Below, piece after piece: positions 53,270-62,300 of a DNA stretch of 64,000 nucleotides. Position numbers and translations under genes: made by a program. This stretch comes from Clostridia bacterium UC5.1-1C12 (GTDB lineage Bacteria; Bacillota_I; Bacilli_A; Erysipelotrichales; Erysipelotrichaceae), in contig BBZX01000012.1 of the NCBI GenBank assembly GCA_001305055.1, positions 1 through 64,000 on the forward strand, in the 5' to 3' direction. The notes below the pieces were generated by a model. The model ran no database searches, was not told where the DNA came from, and saw only the letters and a list, made by a program, of their open reading frames with translations. The stretch's first letter is position 1. The number at the start of each line of letters is the position of its first letter.

Positions 53270-53710
53270 TTAGTCCTCCAATTTGCTTACTTTATCGATA
53301 CGGCGCTGATGACGTTCTTCATGTGAGAATTCAGTAGTCAGCCATACATGAGCGATTTCCTTCATCAATTCTTCACCGATGATGCGCTGTCCCATGGCTA
53401 ATACATTCGAATCATTATGCTCCCTGGTTAATCGAGCACTTAATGGATCTGAACATAAAGCACAGCGGATTCCCTTAATCTTATTGGCCGCAATACTTAC
53501 GCCAATACCGGTACCGCATAAGACAATACCTTTATCATTCTCATGAGCCGCTACACTTCTGGCTGCGGCTGACGCGTAATCTGCATAATCGACAGAAGCA
53601 GTAGAATCAGTGCCAAAATCAGTCACCGTATACCCTTCCTCAATCAGCATTTTCTTTAAGATTTCCTTATATTCATAGGCACCGTGATCACAAGCAATTG
53701 CAACTTTCAT
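53270..53710 (-). CDS. rpiB: Ribose-5-phosphate isomerase B
   Basis: Interconverts ribose-5-P and ribulose-5-P in the pentose phosphate pathway. Motifs IACDHGAYEYKE near the N-terminus and the Cys-containing GIVLCGTGIGVSIAANK. 146 residues. Between ywlC and glyA, as in Bacillus (ywlF). Confidence 0.93.
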   Translation of the reverse strand: MKVAIACDHGAYEYKEILKKMLIEEGYTVTDFGTDSTASVDYADYASAAARSVAAHENDKGIVLCGTGIGVSIAANKIKGIRCALCSDPLSARLTREHNDSNVLAMGQRIIGEELMKEIAHVWLTTEFSHEERHQRRIDKVSKLED

Positions 53711-54325
53711 TTAATTTTCCTCCACGATTTTCATGATCTCTTCTTCACTGATAGGGCCTTTGCGGATCAGCTTTACAGCATTCGTAGATGCATCTACAAT
53801 GGTTGAGCTTTCCTTGCAGCCACACATTCCTTTAACTACCATATCAATTCTGCCTTCCAACTGTTCAATAACTTCCATGAAGGTTGTGCCTGTCGGCATT
53901 CCGGACATATTCGCACTTGTTACCAGCATCGGCTTGCCAATACGATTCATTAATTCAAGAATAAAATCATCATCAGGCATACGGATGCCGATGGTATCAA
54001 AGCCATTAGTAACATAGGCCGGTACATTTTCACGCTTCTTCAAAATAATTGTGAAGGCACCCGGCATAAATTTCTGAATCAGCTTCTTTGCTTTTTCCGT
54101 AACCACCGCCACGCTCTCAATCTGCTTCAGATTTGAAATCATCAGCGGAATCGGTTTATTTTCCGGCCTTCCCTTCGCTTCTTTTAAACGCTCTAAGGCT
54201 TTTTCATCATCATATATAACGCCTAAGCCATACACTGTGTCGGTAGGAAATGCTGCTACGCCACCGGCTTGTAAACACTCAATAACTTCATCCATTTCTT
54301 CTTTTGTTTTTCTTTTTGTTTCCAT
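53711..54325 (-). CDS. ywlC: Threonylcarbamoyl-AMP synthase (YwlC/TsaC/Sua5 family)
   Basis: Makes threonylcarbamoyl-AMP for the t6A37 modification of ANN-decoding tRNAs. The YrdC fold signature AFPTDTVYGLG is present, along with SANMSGMPTGTTF and IVDASTNAVKLIRKG. 204 residues, the short form without the C-terminal Sua5 domain. Immediately adjacent to rpiB. Confidence 0.92.
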   Translation of the reverse strand: METKRKTKEEMDEVIECLQAGGVAAFPTDTVYGLGVIYDDEKALERLKEAKGRPENKPIPLMISNLKQIESVAVVTEKAKKLIQKFMPGAFTIILKKRENVPAYVTNGFDTIGIRMPDDDFILELMNRIGKPMLVTSANMSGMPTGTTFMEVIEQLEGRIDMVVKGMCGCKESSTIVDASTNAVKLIRKGPISEEEIMKIVEEN

Positions 54326-54382
54326 CTATATCACCACTCTGCAAACAGTTTACCACAATTATTCATACTTATAAAGAAAAAA

Positions 54383-54404
54383 GACTCGAATTAAAATCCG
54401 AGCC
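54383..54404 (-). terminator. Terminator overlapping the end of spoIIR
   Basis: GACTCG (54383-54388) pairs with CGAGCC (about 54399-54404), one mismatch, and a run of six T follows on the minus strand. It starts within the last codons of the gene. Confidence 0.55.
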
Positions 54405-54768
54405 ATTCACGCACAATTGATTTTGGTTTTACCTCCGGCAGACAAAATTCATTTTTTGTAAACTTACCGCCGACAACATCACCTTTGCCATCACCAATCG
54501 TTATGATTAAACAATGATTATGAATCTTAACCTGCCAGCCTTCATGACTGAATTTTTGAATGCCGCTTTGCAGCAGTGTTTGATAACTGTCAGTGTCCGC
54601 ATATTGAAATAGTTCACTGGCAATCGTCATTACCTCATCATGTACAGCGGCAGCATCAGCTGCCTTTGAATCATTATATATTTTATATTCAGGGATCACA
54701 CCTTCTGATTTTATTGGCGTTACCAGCCAGAATGTCCAGATCAGCAGGATTAATGTTAGTTTTTTCAT
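54391..54768 (-). CDS. spoIIR: Divergent stage II sporulation protein R
   Basis: 125 residues with a signal peptide (MKKLTLILLIWTFWLVT) and AGGAGG upstream. It would be secreted from the forespore to trigger SpoIIGA processing of pro-sigma-E. Identity rests on position (between prmC and ywlC, exactly where Bacillus has spoIIR) and on weak but ordered matches: EYKIYNDSKAADAAAVHDEV with the SpoIIR N-terminal RILANSDSDQDQ...H region, LIITIGDGKGDVV with the VLITLGNGKG core, and the end KSIVREWL with FLVEWI. It is far shorter than the 224 residues of B. subtilis SpoIIR. Confidence 0.65.
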   Translation of the reverse strand: MKKLTLILLIWTFWLVTPIKSEGVIPEYKIYNDSKAADAAAVHDEVMTIASELFQYADTDSYQTLLQSGIQKFSHEGWQVKIHNHCLIITIGDGKGDVVGGKFTKNEFCLPEVKPKSIVREWLGF

Positions 54769-54822
54769 ATGTCAGCCTCCTGCCTTAAGGATAGTCAGTT
54801 CTGCTTAATTTAAACATAGAAA

Positions 54823-54840
54823 AAGAACCGTAAGGTTCTT
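54823..54840 (-). terminator. Terminator of prmC
   Basis: AAGAACC (54823-54829) pairs with GGTTCTT (54834-54840) around GTAA, followed on the minus strand by TTTTTCT. It overlaps the corrected prmC stop at 54839-54841. Confidence 0.85.
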
Positions 54841-55695
54841 AGTCACAATGATTATAAATGAATAACATACGGTTTTTACCGTTCATATCCTTTAAAACTT
54901 CTATTTTGCTATCTGGGAAATACTTTGCAGCTTCTGCCATCAATGCTTCCTTCTGGTTATAACCGATTTCAAATGCCAGCATACTTTTTCATTCAGTATC
55001 AGCTTGGAGCGTTCAAAAATAACACGATAGAATTTTAACCCGTCATTGCCGCCGAATAAGGCTACATGCGGTTCAAAGTCTTTCACAGAATGTTCAAGCT
55101 CTTCATCATTCGGAATGTAAGGCGGATTAGAGATCAGAATATCAAAGTGCAGCTGCCGTTCGATCAAGGGTTCAACCATATCACCGCAGCAGAAAGCAAC
55201 CTGTGCTTCATTGATACGGGCATTCTCACCGGCTACTGCCAAAGCTTTTTCACTGATGTCAGTTGCCAGTACATTCAGCTTGGGTTCTTCTTTCTTTAAT
55301 GAGATAGCTATTGCTCCTGAACCGGTACCTATATCACAAACCATCACATTTTCCTTATCGGCAAAATGCTCATCATAGGCTGCAAGAATATTGGCAACCA
55401 GTTCTTCGGTTTCCGGCCGTGGAATCAGCACATCTTCATTCACCTTAAAGCGATAGCCATAAAACCATTCAAAACCCAGGATATGCTGGAGCGGTTCTCC
55501 GCTTAATAATCTTGGGAAGGCTTCGTTAAAGCTTTCTTCCAACTCTAATGGCATCTCTTTTTCATAATCCATATAAAGATTCTGGGAATCCATATTCGCC
55601 AGCTCAAGCATCAGCAAAGTAGCACTTTGTTCACTCAAACCGGCAGTCTGCATCTGCTTTTGAGCCTGTTTCAGACATTGACGATAAGTCGGCAT
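54839..55695 (-). CDS. prmC: Peptide chain release factor N5-glutamine methyltransferase
   Basis: Methylates the Gln of the GGQ motif in release factors. SAM-binding motif VCDIGTGSGAIAISL and catalytic NPPYIP. Residues 1-80 are the helical release-factor-binding domain. A frame break at T5 54985-54989 (one short) hides the last ~50 residues; corrected end is MLAFEIGYNQKEAL...LKDMNGKNRMLFIY. About 285 residues. Its stop-start overlap with prfA fits their linked function. Confidence 0.93.
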
Positions 55696-56768
55696 TATTT
55701 TTCACCAGCCAGTTTCAGCTTTTGATCGTATTCTTCAAGCGCATCCAATACATCGCCAAGCTTGCCTTCCATGATGCGGTCAAGCTGATTGATTGTTAAG
55801 CCGATGCGATGATCGGTAACACGGTTCTGCGGATAGTTATACGTTCTGATTTTTTCTGAACGATCCCCGGTACCGATTTTACTGCGGCGTTCTGCGCCGG
55901 CTTCTTCTTCCAGTTTGCGCATATGCTCCTCATAGACGCGGGAACGAACTAAACGCATAGCTGTTGCCTTATTCTCATGCTGAGAACGGCCATCCTGACA
56001 CTTAACCGTAATACCAGTAGGAATATGTACGATACGCACTGCAGAGTCAGTCTTATTAATGTGCTGGCCACCGGCACCCGATGAACGGCATGTTTCGATT
56101 TCCAGATCATTATCATCAATTTCAAAATCAGCTGCTTCAATTTCCGGAGAAACTAATACAGTCGCCGTTGAAGTATGGATACGTCCTGCTGATTCTGTCT
56201 TCGGAACACGCTGTACACGATGTGAACCTGATTCAAATTTTAAACGGCCATAAGCACGATCTCCTTTAAGCATAAAGGAAATCAAAGAGAAACCGCCGGC
56301 TTCTGATTCCTGAACTTCCATTAATTCAGTCTTCCAGCCAACTGTTTCAGCATAGCGTGTATACATACGATATAAATCGCCAGCGAAGATATTACCTTCA
56401 TCACCGCCGGCTGCGCCGCGGATTTCCACGATGACATTGTTATCATCCATCGGGTCCTTAGGAATCAATAATACTTCAAGCTTAGCAGTCAGCTCTGCCT
56501 TGCGGGGCTCAAGCTCTTCAATCTCCATTCTTGCCATCTCACGCATCTCTTCATCTTTTTCATGAAGCAGCTCATGAGCACTCACTAATTCTTCTTCAAT
56601 TTTCTTATATTCTTCATAAGCCTCAACCGTCTGCGTTAATGAAGCCTGTTCCTTCGCAAGCTTAGCCATCAGACGATTATCTGACAACGTAGCTGGTTCC
56701 AGCAGCAGCTGGCCCAATTCTTCATAACGCGCTGTGATTGATTCTAAACGTTCGATCATCGGATTCAT
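55695..56768 (-). CDS. prfA: Peptide chain release factor 1
   Basis: Recognises UAA and UAG stop codons. The GGQ motif is in CRSSGAGGQHINKTDSAVRI; the codon-recognition PxT motif region is in domain 2 (RVPKTESAGRIHTSTATV). 357 residues, unbroken. Adjacent to its methylase gene prmC. Confidence 0.96.
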   Translation of the reverse strand: MNPMIERLESITARYEELGQLLLEPATLSDNRLMAKLAKEQASLTQTVEAYEEYKKIEEELVSAHELLHEKDEEMREMARMEIEELEPRKAELTAKLEVLLIPKDPMDDNNVIVEIRGAAGGDEGNIFAGDLYRMYTRYAETVGWKTELMEVQESEAGGFSLISFMLKGDRAYGRLKFESGSHRVQRVPKTESAGRIHTSTATVLVSPEIEAADFEIDDNDLEIETCRSSGAGGQHINKTDSAVRIVHIPTGITVKCQDGRSQHENKATAMRLVRSRVYEEHMRKLEEEAGAERRSKIGTGDRSEKIRTYNYPQNRVTDHRIGLTINQLDRIMEGKLGDVLDALEEYDQKLKLAGEK

Positions 56769-56787
56769 AACTATACCTTCTTTCTTT

Positions 56788-57375
56788 TTATTTAATCAAA
56801 TATCTGCCTGGTACCTCATGGCAATGACGGCAGCGTGCTTCATAGCTTTCACTGGCTCCAACCTGAATGATCGGATCATCATAATGGGCAGGATGTCCAT
56901 CGACAAGCCGCTGTGTGCGGGTAGCCGGAGCGCCGCAGTGCATGCAGACAGCCGTCAGCTTAGTAACAAATTCTGCATAGGTCATTAAGGATGGCATAAC
57001 CCCAAAAGGTTCACCTCTAAAATCAAGATCCAGACCTGCTGCCATCACTCGCCGTCCCTGATCCGCAAACGAGTTGCATACTTCAATGATACCTTCATCA
57101 AAAAACTGAACCTCATCGATAGCAATGACTTCGGCATCACCTGCCAGCTCTAAAATTTCTTTTGAACTGGAAACCGCAAAGCTCTCGATACATTTGCCGC
57201 AATGTGAAACAACTTGATCTTTACTATAACGGTCATCAATCTTCGGTTTGAAAACGACAACCTTTTTACCGGCAAACTGAAGCACATTGATTCGTCTGAT
57301 CAACTCCTCCGTCTTGCCTGCGAACATGCAGCCGGTGATTACTTCCAGCCAGCCTTCACGATATTGTTGATACAT
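56788..57375 (-). CDS. tdk: Thymidine kinase
   Basis: Salvage phosphorylation of thymidine. P-loop [14 protein letters not shown], the DEVQFF motif and a zinc ribbon CMHCGAPA...CRHCHEV. 195 residues. rpmE-tdk-prfA-prmC order matches Bacillus. Confidence 0.95.
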   Translation of the reverse strand: MYQQYREGWLEVITGCMFAGKTEELIRRINVLQFAGKKVVVFKPKIDDRYSKDQVVSHCGKCIESFAVSSSKEILELAGDAEVIAIDEVQFFDEGIIEVCNSFADQGRRVMAAGLDLDFRGEPFGVMPSLMTYAEFVTKLTAVCMHCGAPATRTQRLVDGHPAHYDDPIIQVGASESYEARCRHCHEVPGRYLIK

Positions 57376-57430
57376 ACATGATTACCTCGTTATCCACTCT
57401 TTATTATACTCGATAATACAGCAAGAAAAA

Positions 57431-57447
57431 AGGACTTTTTAAGTCCT
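57431..57447 (-). terminator. Terminator of rpmE
   Basis: AGGACTT (57431-57437) pairs with AAGTCCT (57441-57447), followed on the minus strand by TTTTTTC. It sits nine bases past the rpmE stop, ahead of tdk. Confidence 0.88.
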
Positions 57448-57455
57448 GATTTTCA

Positions 57456-57662
57456 TTATTCCTTAATGCCGTATTTCTTATTGAACTTTTCAATTCGTCC
57501 TTGTGCAGCTGCGAAACGTTGTCTTCCAGTGAAGAAAGGATGACAGTTTGAACAAGTATCAACACGTAATTCCTTAGCTGTTGAACCAGTTTCAAATTCA
57601 TTTCCGCAAGTTGAACACTTAACAATAATACGATTGTATTTTGGGTGAATTCCTTGTTTCAT
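57456..57662 (-). CDS. rpmE: 50S ribosomal protein L31
   Basis: 68 residues beginning [20 protein letters not shown], with a zinc-binding set of cysteines (CSTC and CSNC), so this is the zinc-containing (C+) type. [10 protein letters not shown] is the family signature. Confidence 0.96.
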   Translation of the reverse strand: MKQGIHPKYNRIIVKCSTCGNEFETGSTAKELRVDTCSNCHPFFTGRQRFAAAQGRIEKFNKKYGIKE

Positions 57663-57840
57663 AATTTTTCTCCTTCCGCCTTAAGTAACAGTTTACCTAA
57701 AGTAAGTGCTTTATAATTATAGCGGATAGAATTCAAGAAAGCAAGTAGTAAATCAACGTTTTAGCCATTTTCAGCTACTTTTTTACCTGAAAAGTTAATG
57801 CTATATCAATTGTGATTCGCTTCTGTTATAAAAATAAACT

Positions 57841-59932
57841 TTAAGCTGCTTCAAAGCTTTCATATTCCTTTATATAATTAATCACTTCATCTGCTGTCTC
57901 TGCCTGATCCAGCATTTCATAAAATTCATGTCTGTTAATCAGATCAAGAAATTCTGACATCGCAGGCAGATGACTTCGTTATCCAACGCGCTTAAACAGA
58001 AAATATATTTGACCGGATCATTTTCTGCGCTGCCAAATACGACTGGATTTTTAAGCACAGCGACCCCTAACGCGCATTCTAAAGCACCATTTTCAGGCCG
58101 TGTATGCGGCAGTGCCACATGCTTAGTAATTACGATATAGGGAGCTGTCGCTTTATTGATTCGGATAATTTCATCAATATAATGCTGGGTGACCTTGCCA
58201 GTATTCACAAGCTTGGCACCTGATTGACGGATAGCGTCTTCCCAATCTTTCGCTTCAAGTTTAAGACAGATCAGCTCTTTAGAAATTAAATCCGTCAGCT
58301 TATATCCCTTAAGCTCATCCTTAACTGCATGCTCATTGGGTGAGAACATCGCGTAAAGCTCATTATACAATGCATTCTCATCACTGATCACTGCATGCTT
58401 GCGAACAGCTTCCAAGATCATTTCCACATTAGGCTGATTGACCAGCGACATTTTCAACCGGGAGCATACCTCGCGGACTACCTCATAACGCTCGCGCATA
58501 TCCATGACAGGACTGACTTTAACCACGGGTATACTAAGTTCATTCATACCGCGATGAAACTGCGTCGTAAAAATAATCTCAACCGGTTCATTAAACTCAG
58601 CGTAACCGGCAGCCTCAATAGGCAGATAAAAATATATTTCAGGAAACATATTCTTTAACTCATTATATAAAATTGCGGAGGAACCAATACCATTGGAACA
58701 GACAATCAGCGCCCTTTTCTTCTCCATCGCTTCCCCTTCACGATTCTTAGAATAGATGGCTGCGAAATGGATTGTCAGATAAGCTAATTCATCTTCCGGA
58801 ATTTCTTCCCCAAAGAGAACAGTAAATGGTTTCATCGTTTCCTTGACTAAAGCATAAAGCTCTTTATATTCATCCTTTACACGCTGGCAAAGCGGATTAA
58901 ATATCGGCAATTTGAACAGCAAACGATAGTAAGCGGGACGAAAATGTGAAAACAGCTGACGGAAAATTTCCTCGCTGTCCTTATAATGGATGCCGCTTAA
59001 AAACTCAAAACGAGTCATGATCTTACCGACAATTTCGCCGATAATTAAGCAGTCCTGCGCATCTTCTTCAACATTTCCCACCGATATGCCCAGAATCCAT
59101 GAACTGATATAATTAATTTCTTTTTCAGGAATTAAGCTCGTATTTTTATAGTTTGTCAGCAGTGCTTCCGTAAAAGCATATTCCTTCATCGATTTCATCG
59201 CATCTAAATCAGGCATCATGCTGATTTCAGCACTGGCATCCTTGCCGCTGATCATTCTTGCTTTTAGGAATATAAAAATATAAATGAATTCTACGAGACG
59301 GTCTTCTACAAAGGATATATGATTCCTTTCAGATAATTCAGTTATTACCAGCTTGGAATATTCAAATGTATCCAAATTAAATTCATCAATAAATAAATCA
59401 AATACTTTCGTATTGCGTTCATCCGCTAAGGAGGAGATAATCAGCTTCATCATGTAACGGCGGATTTCCATTTCAGAACCTGAAAGGTAGTATCCCTTGA
59501 CACGATTATTTTTTATTGTGATGTGATCTTGATCTAATTCTAATACCAAATCCTTAAAATCTAACAACACGGTTGAACGGCTCACCTGAAGAGCATCGAT
59601 AAAATGCTGAAGAGCGATATACTCAGGATTCATAAAAAGCATCAGGTAAATATAAGCCAGACGCTCTTTTTTATTCAGATAATAAACATCATCTTTTTCA
59701 TCTCATGAATAAAACCGACAAGGAATTCACGCGTGTGAGCATCAATCAGCAATTCTTTTTTACCGCCTGTTGTAAGAATGGGCAGATTTTCAGATTTAAG
59801 CAGATGATTGATTTTTTCAAGACGGTAAGTGACTTGTCTTTTAGTTGCTTTTGTTTCAATTTCGAGATCTTTCAATGTCAGATATGATTTCTTATTCAAG
59901 ATTTTAATCAATGTTATTAAGTCATTATCCAT
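57841..59932 (-). CDS. PTS-regulated transcriptional activator (MtlR/ManR/BglG-like)
   Basis: About 697 residues. Domains in order: N-terminal HTH (LTLKDLEIETKATKRQVTYRLEKI), a second Mga-like HTH (LQHFIDALQVSRSTVLLDFKDL), two PRD modules (~residues 170-390), an EIIB-like domain (LIVCSNGIGSSAILYNEL, Cys site) and an EIIA-fructose-like domain (VALPHTRPENGAL, His site). One base is missing in T5 at 59694-59698, and one near 57971 hides the last ~40 residues; corrected stop is at 57841. Start after GGGGG at 59932. Phosphorylation by PTS enzymes would set its activity, but no PTS transporter is nearby, so its target is unknown. Confidence 0.85.
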
Positions 59933-60100
59933 TTTCAATCCCCCGATCACAGTTGAATTGTTATTATTTTCCACTTTCATTCTACTGGATAAGCTGCAAA
60001 ACCTCAATTGAATTTATGTCTTATTTTTGTCAAGTACCTATACAAAATTTAAACTTTGTTTTATATGTGTGTTTTAAATCACATAATAAGCTGATATTTT

Positions 60101-60121
60101 ATGGTAAGATAATGGTAAGAT
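60101..60121 (+). repeat. Tandem 11-bp direct repeat upstream of a lipoprotein gene
   Basis: ATGGTAAGAT occurs at 60101-60110 and again at 60112-60121, just upstream of the ribosome binding site. TAAGAT could serve as -10, so the repeat may be a promoter or operator element. Confidence 0.4.
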
Positions 60122-60139
60122 CAAAAATGGAGGTAACTG

Positions 60140-60772
60140 ATGAGAAACAGAAATAAGTTATTAAGCGTATTGCTTACGGCAGGGCTGCTGAGTGCATGTA
60201 CAGCACCGGCTGACAAGCAACCGGAAGCAGACAATCATGATTCACAAAATAATACAGTTCAAGACGAGAATAAAGTGATTGATGTCTATGAATATCATGG
60301 CGAAATGAACGCTCAGTTTGATGGGCGCAGTTTTACTTTAGAAGCAGTCCCGAAAAGTATTGCGGAAGAATTGGTTGTAAATAATTATTATTATGATATT
60401 GCCAGTGAATACGACAAGCTGAGTAACTTGTATGGTGATAATGAAGCATTAAAGATATCGGCGGCCAATGAGAAGAAGAACTTTGATGAGGGAATTTATG
60501 TTAAGGATTATGTTATCCATGATGTAACAACCCTGACTCAAAATGAAACAGACGCTTTATTGGCTGAGCATATTCAAGCTGATATCGATCAATACAGTCT
60601 TAGTGATACAGCTATTGTTAAGGCTGATATTGATTTAGTATGGGGTGAGGATGTTGTCGGAGCGCAGATTGACAGTGGACGCTATCCGAGAATCTTTTTA
60701 TGCGGTAAAGTAAATGCCGATGATGATTGGCTGATTTATGAAGTATATTGGGGAGAGATGTACGGATATTAA
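60140..60772 (+). CDS. Lipoprotein of unknown function
   Basis: 210 residues, no family recognised. Signal peptide with lipobox (LLSACTAP, Cys20), an Asp/Asn/Gln-rich spacer, then a ~160-residue domain starting VIDVYEYHGEMNAQFDGRSF and ending DDWLIYEVYWGEMYGY. GGAGGT precedes the start. Monocistronic, with its own terminator. Confidence 0.75.
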   Translation: MRNRNKLLSVLLTAGLLSACTAPADKQPEADNHDSQNNTVQDENKVIDVYEYHGEMNAQFDGRSFTLEAVPKSIAEELVVNNYYYDIASEYDKLSNLYGDNEALKISAANEKKNFDEGIYVKDYVIHDVTTLTQNETDALLAEHIQADIDQYSLSDTAIVKADIDLVWGEDVVGAQIDSGRYPRIFLCGKVNADDDWLIYEVYWGEMYGY

Positions 60773-60786
60773 AATGCACTGAAACA

Positions 60787-60822
60787 AATACCTGTCTTAA
60801 TGAACCGCCGGACAGGTATTTT
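60787..60822 (+). terminator. Terminator of the lipoprotein gene
   Basis: AATACCTGTC (60787-60796) pairs with GACAGGTATT (60811-60820), followed by TTTATTTT. Confidence 0.85.
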
Positions 60823-60876
60823 TATTTTGATCTGACAAATAAGTCATTGTGACTTCATATTCTTTGCGCATGTATT

Positions 60877-61461
60877 TTAAATTCTCATTTCAAATAATCC
60901 ATGATGGCTGCAATACCAATACAACAAGCCATGCCCGCGGCAGAAAAAACGTACCTCAATAGAACTTTCAGGGTACAGTTTTACCAATTCAAATCGTTCA
61001 CTGGTACAAACTGCCATAAAAGAAATGTAGTGATTTTTAGTCATGGGATGATGAAGTGATACAAAATATTCATTTTCTATTTTCTCGCAGCTTATTTGAT
61101 GTTCATCATCAGCCTGTTCACTCTCTAAAGGCGGCAGTGTGACACCGCAGCAGGAAATCATCACCGAACCAGTGGCATGTAAAATATTTCCGCATATCGG
61201 ACAAACATAAAGATTTGATTTCATGATGTTAGCCGAGCGATTAGTATTTATAATTTGCTCGCCGGATAATAATTCCGGAAGTGAAACGTTTAAAATAGCG
61301 GCTAATGGTTCAATTAACGAAATATCAGGTAATCCCTTTCCGGTTTCCCATTTGGAAATTGTTTTATCACTCACGTTCAGCTTCTCTGCCAGCTGAAGCT
61401 GTGTCATGCATTGCTTTTCTCTTAACCTTTTAATTGCAGAGCCTGTTATATAAGTATTCAT
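60877..61461 (-). CDS. XRE regulator fused to a superoxide-reductase-like (desulfoferrodoxin) domain
   Basis: 194 residues from the ATG at 61461, after GAGGG. Residues 1-70 are a Cro/C1 HTH (MTQLQLAEKLNVSDKTISKWETGKGLPD). Then a CPICG motif and a Cys pair (SCCG), followed by a domain with LHHPMTKNHYISF and YCSHHGLF, which match the His and Cys-x-x-His iron ligands of superoxide reductases (HPxxxxHyI and CNxHG). The plan suggests a transcription factor that senses iron or oxidants through its own metal centre. The fusion occurs in other Bacillota as far as I recall. Confidence 0.75.
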   Translation of the reverse strand: MNTYITGSAIKRLREKQCMTQLQLAEKLNVSDKTISKWETGKGLPDISLIEPLAAILNVSLPELLSGEQIINTNRSANIMKSNLYVCPICGNILHATGSVMISCCGVTLPPLESEQADDEHQISCEKIENEYFVSLHHPMTKNHYISFMAVCTSERFELVKLYPESSIEVRFFCRGHGLLYWYCSHHGLFEMRI

Positions 61462-61597
61462 TTTATATACCCTCACTTTATAAACTTAGAATACCATTAT
61501 TCATTTTAGGGAACAACCTACGCAGCGTAGAGTCTTACTCCTGACGTTTCAAGGATAATTCATGCAGCTGCAGTGAAACCAATACGCGCTCAATAAT

Positions 61598-61631
61598 AAA
61601 ACTGCCATGTGAATATCAACATGACAGTTTT
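61598..61631 (-). terminator. Terminator of the aldolase operon
   Basis: AAAACTGCCATGT (about 61598-61610) pairs, one mismatch, with ACATGACAGTTTT (61619-61631). It lies just past the stop of the KDPG-aldolase-like gene on the minus strand and ends in a T/A-rich stretch. Confidence 0.75.
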
Positions 61632-61647
61632 ATTTGAATTTAATCAA

Positions 61648-62286
61648 TTATTTCATTGCTGATCGAGTTTCATCGATGATTGCACGAATCTTTTTCGCAT
61701 TTTCCGTGATTTCCTCAGATGTTCCTTTAGTCAGTAAACCGCCGAAGCCGCAGCATTCAGTACCTTTTTTTATCCAATCAGATAAGTTATCCAAAGTGAT
61801 GCCTCCGGATGCAAGGATCGGCATAACAGGGATTGGGGTTTTTAGTACCGATACAAGCTCCGGGCCATAGAAATTGGAGATTGGGAAAGCTTTGATAAAG
61901 GAAGCACCAACTTCCATTGCTTCAACCATTTCTGTAATTGTGGTACAGCCAGGTGCATAAGGGATTTGATATCGATTGCATAATCTGGCAACTTCTTTGC
62001 TGAAATTAGGGGCAATGATAAATTTAGCACCCTTAAGAATTGCTAAACGGGCCGTTTCCGCATCAAGTACCGTACCGGCGCCCACCACCAGCTGATTATT
62101 AAATTTCTTATTAATCGCTTCAATCACTTCACCGGCATTAGGTAATGTATAGCTGATTTCCAATACATCAACTCCGCCGTTTAAACAGCCTTGGGCAATT
62201 TCAATGCCGCGCTCAATGGTTTCCGTACGAACGATAGCCATCGCACCGGTTTTCTCAATTCTTGTTATGATATCTGTTTTAAACAT
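61648..62286 (-). CDS. KDPG/KHG aldolase (Eda family)
   Basis: Class I aldolase that splits 2-keto-3-deoxy-6-phosphogluconate or a related acid to pyruvate and an aldehyde. Landmarks are IVRTETIERGIEIAQGC, LVVGAGTVLDAETA, FIIAPNFS, PYAPGCTTITE and the Schiff-base Lys in FIKAFPISNFYGPE. 212 residues. Last gene of an operon of sugar-acid enzymes. Confidence 0.88.
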   Translation of the reverse strand: MFKTDIITRIEKTGAMAIVRTETIERGIEIAQGCLNGGVDVLEISYTLPNAGEVIEAINKKFNNQLVVGAGTVLDAETARLAILKGAKFIIAPNFSKEVARLCNRYQIPYAPGCTTITEMVEAMEVGASFIKAFPISNFYGPELVSVLKTPIPVMPILASGGITLDNLSDWIKKGTECCGFGGLLTKGTSEEITENAKKIRAIIDETRSAMK

Positions 62287-62300
62287 AACGCATTCCCCTC

